Shown in pieces: positions 59,069-64,000 of a DNA stretch of 64,000 nt. Below the pieces are notes generated by a model. The model was given only the letters and a program-made list of their open reading frames with translations. It was not told where the DNA came from and ran no database searches. This stretch comes from Anoplopoma fimbria (Eukaryota > Chordata > Actinopteri > Perciformes > Anoplopomatidae): NCBI RefSeq assembly GCF_027596085.1, contig NC_072451.1, positions 11,316,795 to 11,380,794 of the forward strand. Direction: 5' to 3'. Position 1 is the stretch's first letter. Each line of letters opens with the position of its first letter. Position numbers and translations under genes: made by a program.

Positions 59069-61590
59069 GTCTGGTGAAAAGTACAAATACATACACCTTC
59101 ATTTGTCCATCCTCCACTACTTGGTCGGTCTTAACACTTACAGTCTGCTCCCCTCTGACTACACTCCCTTGCTGTATGGTGCTTTCAGGTGTTGAAAAGG
59201 AAGTGGAGGAAGGCATACAATTCACTGTTTTGAGAAAAAATGTCCTCTTTGTGGTTATATTACTGCACCAGCACAACAAAGAAACACAGTCCAGCAAACA
59301 CACTTTCTCATTGTACATAACGGCCTTTGAGTTTTCGTGTTAAGAAAGGCTTTATTAAATGTGATGAGTTTGTTAATACGCACTTCTTAATTACAATACT
59401 TAAAGTTGAAATAAGAAACGTTTAGAAACATGGTACATATTCAAATATTACTGCCCAGATGATGCAAAATAAAAAAAATGTTGAATGAAAACTATATAAT
59501 AATATTAGATTACGATTGAGGAAAAAAAAGGGTGAACATAACACATAACATACTGCTTGCTGTTTTGTCAAACTAACCTTTGTCTTGGTAAAGTTTAATC
59601 ATCACCATGTATACACTGAAGGTGTCTATACCTGAGTTGACAATTTCATCCAGTTGAATAGTCAGGCCAATTTGAAATCCAACAAATACAGGAAAACACT
59701 ACACACCTGCTCCTGCTGGAAGAACATTTCCATCTTGTGTTGATAATTATTTTAGGCTCTATTGATGCTTCATTAGGGGGGTGCACACAACAACTCGTCA
59801 CCACACCCGTCACTCTGGGTGGTTGGCATTTGAACAGCAAATTCTCCTCAAACGGCGAAGCATTGTCACAACAAAGCTGCAGCTCCTAAATCAATTAATG
59901 GATTTCTTGTGGTAGCAGCTGCCAGGTTTCTCCCAGGATGGGGGGTATTGTCTGTCTAGGTCCCTCTAACGAGGCCCAGATGAATTAACATGGATGAGAA
60001 CTTAATTAGGACACACTCCCATTTTTCTTTGCCTCTGTCATTCTCTCACAGCACCTCATTTGTCCTCCTCTATATCAACGGGTTTCTTGGTCTTTAACGG
60101 TTTCATCATTGCTTTGAATTAATCTTCCAGCACAAGTGATGAGCAGGCAAAGACAGACATTGGACAGCTACCGGACCTTCACAGGAAGACAGAGAGGGGG
60201 AAGGGGATGAGGAAAGAGATGTCAGCGACTGACTGTGGATCAGTGTCTAAAATGAAGAAAAATGGCTGTATGGCACTGGGGGCTTCCAGCTACTTATGAG
60301 CCCTTAAACAGGTGAGAAACACTATCGACATCTTGCTAAGCTGAGTGTTTACTCTCTACAGAGGACATCAAAGGCAGAGAGAAGCTAAGGTTATTTACAT
60401 GTTTTACCATAGTAATGATAGGGCGAGGGCATGAGATCCCCCTGCATTTCTCTTTCCTTTTGCATTTTTCTTTTATTCCGTGTCTGTGCGTGTGCATATA
60501 TAAACTGTTGTTCTGGCATGTTCTTCATGATAAGCTCAGTGCTCGGGGGAGATTTCGAAACACAACACGTCCCTTTCTATTCATCAATAGATCCCTCTTT
60601 CAAGTTTGCTGCAAACAGGCCTAAATTAATTATCAACAAAATGGAGATCCCTGTTTTTTCCTCTTGCCCTGGAACACATGCTCTGTTTAAAAGAATGATG
60701 TGCAGGTTGCAGTTCACAAGGCCGTAACTTCATGTATGTGACATTAGTTTCTGCACAAACACCGAGCCAGAAGGGGGCTGGACCAGGTCTTGTTACAAGC
60801 CAAAGGATCGACCATGAAAAACCAAAGGAGATATAAATACAATCTTTAGATGACTAGGAGGGGCCGCAACTGATTGCAGAAAAGGAGGGGAGGAAATACA
60901 ATTACAGTTGAGATAAACCCTCAAATGGTTAGCGTAGATGCTGCTATAGCATCAGGTACATCAGAACTTGAAAATATTTCTTTTTTGAAAAAAAGAGAAA
61001 AATCTGAACTGAGGGCTTTTCTCCATGGAAAAGTTGTGGTTGACAGATGGTTCATCCTTTTTTTTTTAAGTGCCTGTGTAGCGGTCTAGTACTCTCTCTC
61101 GGCGTTGTGTAATTTATTTAGCCACACACATTCCGTTTTGGCTCCAACCAGCCGTTTATTCACGGGAACAGCATACAGGGATAGCGTACAGCAGACCTGG
61201 AAACAGCGTTAAGCAGACACAGACTTTTCTTGTCGAATTATCCATTAGTAGCATCCGTCCGATATCTTCACAGTCTCCAATAATATAAAATGTAACTGCA
61301 GATAAACACGACGGACTTGCAGCTTTTCTCGCAGCTCCTGGAAGACGCCGTACGGGGTGCACCGCTCAAGTCTGCAGGGGCCCCGCAGAGGGCGCTCGTG
61401 CCACCCCCAGTGAGAAACTGATGTGCCAGTGATGGCAAGTGGAATCAATGACTCCGCTACACCTGGCCAATTCCATCAGTTTCCATTGACGGTTTCTCAA
61501 ATGGATCTGTGTAACAAACCATCTTGCGGGTCAGGTTTTTAAAGATTCGCCATTATGCCAGTTTTACTTTTTTACACTTAACCAAACAAC
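59069..61590. other. intergenic, no gene; possible conserved non-coding block at 59880-60080
   Basis: No coding signal on either strand. 59880-60080 has several TAAT/ATTA homeodomain-type cores (CAATTAATGG, GAATTAACATGG, CTTAATTAGG) in unique-looking sequence, which would fit a developmental enhancer; this is only an impression. Confidence 0.3.
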
Positions 61591-61593
61591 ACT

Positions 61594-62352
61594 TTACATT
61601 ACATTACATTACAGTCATTTAGCAGACGCTTTTATCCAAAGCGACTTACAATAAGTGTATTCAACATAGGTATTCAAGAGAACTAATAGTCACCAGAAGT
61701 CATCTGCATCTCCTTTCTTAAACAAGCATCTAAAAGCATGAACCAGAGCAAAAGTATAGTGCAGAGGCAAATTACTACGAATACAATAAGTGCAACAAAC
61801 TAATACGAATACAATAAGTGCTAAGAGGAAGACTCAGGGTAGTACTTCTTGAAGAGGTGGGTTTTCAGCCTGCCCCGAAAGAAGCTCTGTCACCGCAAGG
61901 AGGGTTGTCTCTGTCGAGTGACCCACCTTGAACCCGGACTGTTGGGGGTCCAAGAGGTTGTTCTGGTGGAGGTAGGAAGACAGTTGGTTAAAGACAGCAC
62001 GTTCAAGTGTTTTGGATAGAAAGGGTAGAAGAGAAACCGGTCTGAAGTTCTTGACATCAGAGGGGTCAAGTGATGGTTTTTTCAGAAGGGGGGTGACTCT
62101 GGCAGTCTTGAAAGCCGAGGGAAAGCATCCCGAAACAAGAGATGTGTTGATGAGGTGGGTGAGGAAAGGAAGGAGTTCAGTCGCAATGGACTGAAGAAGA
62201 GGGGAGGGGATCGGGTCAAGGGAACACATGGTGGGGCGGTTAGATGTAACAAGGTCAAGGACCTCGTTAGGGAAGAGGGGAGCAAGATAGGGTAAGATGG
62301 GGTGTGGAGAGGGAAGGGGGAGCTCTATGCAAGCTGACACTTGCATAGAGCT
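61594..62352 (-). mobile_element. internally deleted L2-type LINE, minus strand
   Basis: The minus-strand frame from 62346 encodes CSLDPIPSPLLQSIATELLP, FKTARVTPLLKKPSLDPSDV, NFRPVSLLPFLSKTLERAVF and DPQQSGFKVGHSTETTLLAV, the N-terminal half of an L2-clade RT. It then jumps near 61885 directly to the 3' end, so the catalytic core (including YADD) is missing. The 3' UTR reads TAAGTCGCTTTGGATAAAAG and CGTCTGCTAAATGACTGTAA, ending in (TGTAA)n repeats. The 5' end lies in a hairpin at 62321-62352. Confidence 0.85.
62321..62352. repeat. perfect inverted repeat at the LINE 5' junction
   Basis: 13-bp arms AGCTCTATGCAAG and CTTGCATAGAGCT are separated by 6 bp. Confidence 0.9.
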
Positions 62353-62911
62353 GGCCCCCAGTGTGATTTAACATACAAGCTGGCACTCCGGAACGGCGTG
62401 TTGTGTACCACAACAGCGTCGGCGTTTAATGTTTATGTAGTCCCACTGTTCCAGCTGTCCCTTTTACGCAAACGTTAGAGTCGACTCTTCTCTTTCCACC
62501 GCTGCCCGCTTTATGCCAGAACAATTCTGTTCCACCATTGCAGGTTTGTACCTTTTATACTGAGCAGTATAACGGTGCATCACTCCCACTTTGAACAGGC
62601 TTTCACTTGAACACTTCCTAGAGGCCCATTCATTTCTGAGGAACTCCCTGGACATGCAATTCCCAATCCATCAACCAGCCATTACCTCCAGCCACAGTCA
62701 CCTTACTCTACTCACCTGTTTCCAGTTTTGGAGCTATGGGGTATGAAAAGTGCTAAATGAGTGGTGCTTCAATGGTGTCCACTCAAGTGCCTTACAGAAC
62801 CTTTTGGGTAAAATTGGTTTAAAAAAATACATTTCTGTCATATTGATCAACTATGTTGTAATTGTATTATGTTGTTCATTCTGTACATAAGACATTTATT
62901 GCACTTCTGTC
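62353..62911. other. no gene seen
   Basis: Mixed-composition sequence between a LINE remnant and an LTR; possibly more degraded repeat, not recognised. Confidence 0.4.
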
Positions 62912-63579
62912 TGTCATAGGGGGTGGTGTGGACCCAAAAGCAGTGCGACAGGACACGGAGTATAATGCAGCAGCTTTATTGAAAGCGGGACAAACAGCAG
63001 ACATACAGGCAGGATCAGACTCAGGTAGAGGATTCCTATCAGGAAAGCGCCAAGGTGTCAGGGAAAAAGGCAGGGGATCCGGTAGATGGAAACCAGAGGA
63101 AGAGGAGGCTATACTCGTGGTCGAGGACAGAAGGCTAAGGCGGCTAACCGGGGCAAAGGGAAGGTAGGAATCTGGTGGTCGGGGACAGAAGGCTGAGTCG
63201 TTGACCGGGGCACAGGCAAGGCAGGGAAGTCCAAGCAGGCAGAGTCGGGAACGGGATGTCAGTCCAAGGGAAATTGCTGGAAGGTCTGGCATGAATGCGG
63301 CGAACGATCTGGCAGCGAGTGTGTGACTGACTGCGGTTTAAATACTGAAGGGAGTAGGTGCAGCAGAGTGAGCAGGTGAGAGGGATTGTGCTGACGAGGT
63401 GGGTGTGGCAGACAGGTGCACTGAGTAAGGCTGATTAGGTGAGTGAGGGATGGTGTGGTGAGAGAAAGGGGCTGGGCTGTGGCTGACTGTGAGCTGGGAG
63501 TGGCTGGAGTGAACTGAGAGACAGTGACAGGGGAGTGAGAGAGCTAATGAGAGGAGTGTATGGAAGAAGAACTGTGACA
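62912..63579 (-). mobile_element. solo LTR-like element with 5-bp target duplication
   Basis: 668 bp with TG...CA ends (TGTCATAGG on the left, CTGTGACA on the right) flanked by CTGTC at 62907-62911 and 63580-63584. On the minus strand there is a TATA-like TATTTAAA (63344-63337) followed about 360 bp later by AATAAA (62980-62975), the U3-R order of an LTR. Two ~58-bp units at about 63118 and 63176 (GGACAGAAGGCT...GACCGGGGCA) repeat in tandem. No internal retrotransposon genes are present, as expected after LTR-LTR recombination. The flanking CTGTCTGTC makes the duplication less decisive. Confidence 0.6.
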
Positions 63580-63589
63580 CTGTCCATCC

Positions 63590-63755
63590 TCCTCTGTTGC
63601 TCAGCCTAAGGTTTCCTCCTTTTTTTCCCCCGTTTTTTGGGGGAGTTGTTCCTCTTCCGATGCAAGGGTCCAAAGACACAGGATGTCATATGTAGATTTT
63701 GCAGTCGAATTTGTGATTATTGGGCAATACAAATTGAATTAAATTTAATTGAATA
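63590..63755 (+). mobile_element. L2-like LINE 3'-tail fragment, plus strand
   Basis: GGGGGAGTTGTTCCTCTTCC and GTGATTATTGGGCAATACAA, then ATTGAATTAAATTTAATTGA, parallel the 3' end of the intron-12 LINE family, but are diverged. Confidence 0.7.
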
Positions 63756-63759
63756 ACAC

Positions 63760-64000
63760 TGGCCACAGGTGTTCTAATACATATAAAGGCATTAAGTCAA
63801 CCAACTACTTACAAGGGTCCCTTGGCTGTCTGTAACGCTCTCACAATCAGTGGTAAGGCAGGGAATCTCTCAGTACCAGGCTGACAATCTCTACACCTGC
63901 TAATCTCTGCAAGTCGTTTCTGAGAGCGCATACACAGAAGTGAAGAGTAGAACCCAGGGAAGTCGGTCTGGTATAGCTACTAAGAATTAGCGACCTGAGT
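63760..64000. other. window end, nothing recognised
   Basis: Short unique-looking sequence to the window edge. Confidence 0.4.

Noticed and set aside
62862..63292. Overlapping 101- and 138-codon frames on both strands
   Set aside because: Both lie in the solo LTR and show only low-complexity or repeat-derived composition.

Overview
The window is vertebrate nuclear DNA, almost certainly from a ray-finned (teleost) fish. It shows GT-AG introns, long CA/CT/TA/ATT microsatellites, L2-type LINE tails and tRNA-derived SINEs of the kind common in fish genomes. The dominant feature is one complete plus-strand gene, the fish orthologue of ECT2 (epithelial cell transforming 2, the RhoA exchange factor of cytokinesis). 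I rebuilt its reading frame exon by exon: 24 coding exons (1924 to 46233) with mutually compatible phases give a 907-residue protein. The domain order is BRCT0-BRCT1-BRCT2, a linker with nuclear-localisation signals, DH, PH and a basic C-terminal tail.

Layout. 1-700 is the upstream flank, with two adjacent perfect palindromes. 690-1128 is the promoter and non-coding first exon, with two CCAAT boxes and a CHR-like TTTGAA, the arrangement typical of late cell-cycle genes. 1129-46143 holds the ECT2 introns and exons. The introns carry LINE remnants (16.9-17.4 kb, 18.06-20.55 kb, 29.1-30.4 kb), other dispersed repeats and microsatellites that lie against several splice sites. Intron 12 contains two frame-compatible candidate cassette exons. 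Intron 24 contains a 187-codon Pro/Ser-rich open exon that could give an alternative C-terminus. 46144-about 47.75 kb is the last exon and 3' UTR.

From about 47.8 kb to the end I find no convincing gene. This part is a graveyard of mobile elements: a hAT transposon with a perfect 8-bp target duplication and a nested L2 tail (48.7-50.1 kb), two tRNA-derived SINEs, a 638-bp MITE (53.8-54.4 kb), a second copy of the intron-12 LINE 3' end (55.7-56.3 kb), an internally deleted L2-type LINE (61.6-62.35 kb), a solo LTR with a 5-bp target duplication (62.9-63.6 kb) and a further L2 tail. Between them lie unexplained, more complex stretches (51.4-52.5 kb and 59.9-60.3 kb) that might be conserved non-coding sequence.

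I found no new gene system. The most useful leads are the ECT2 splice variants, the splice-site microsatellites and the well-delimited mobile elements. All exon and element boundaries come from reading splice consensus, phase and terminal repeats by eye; no database search was possible.
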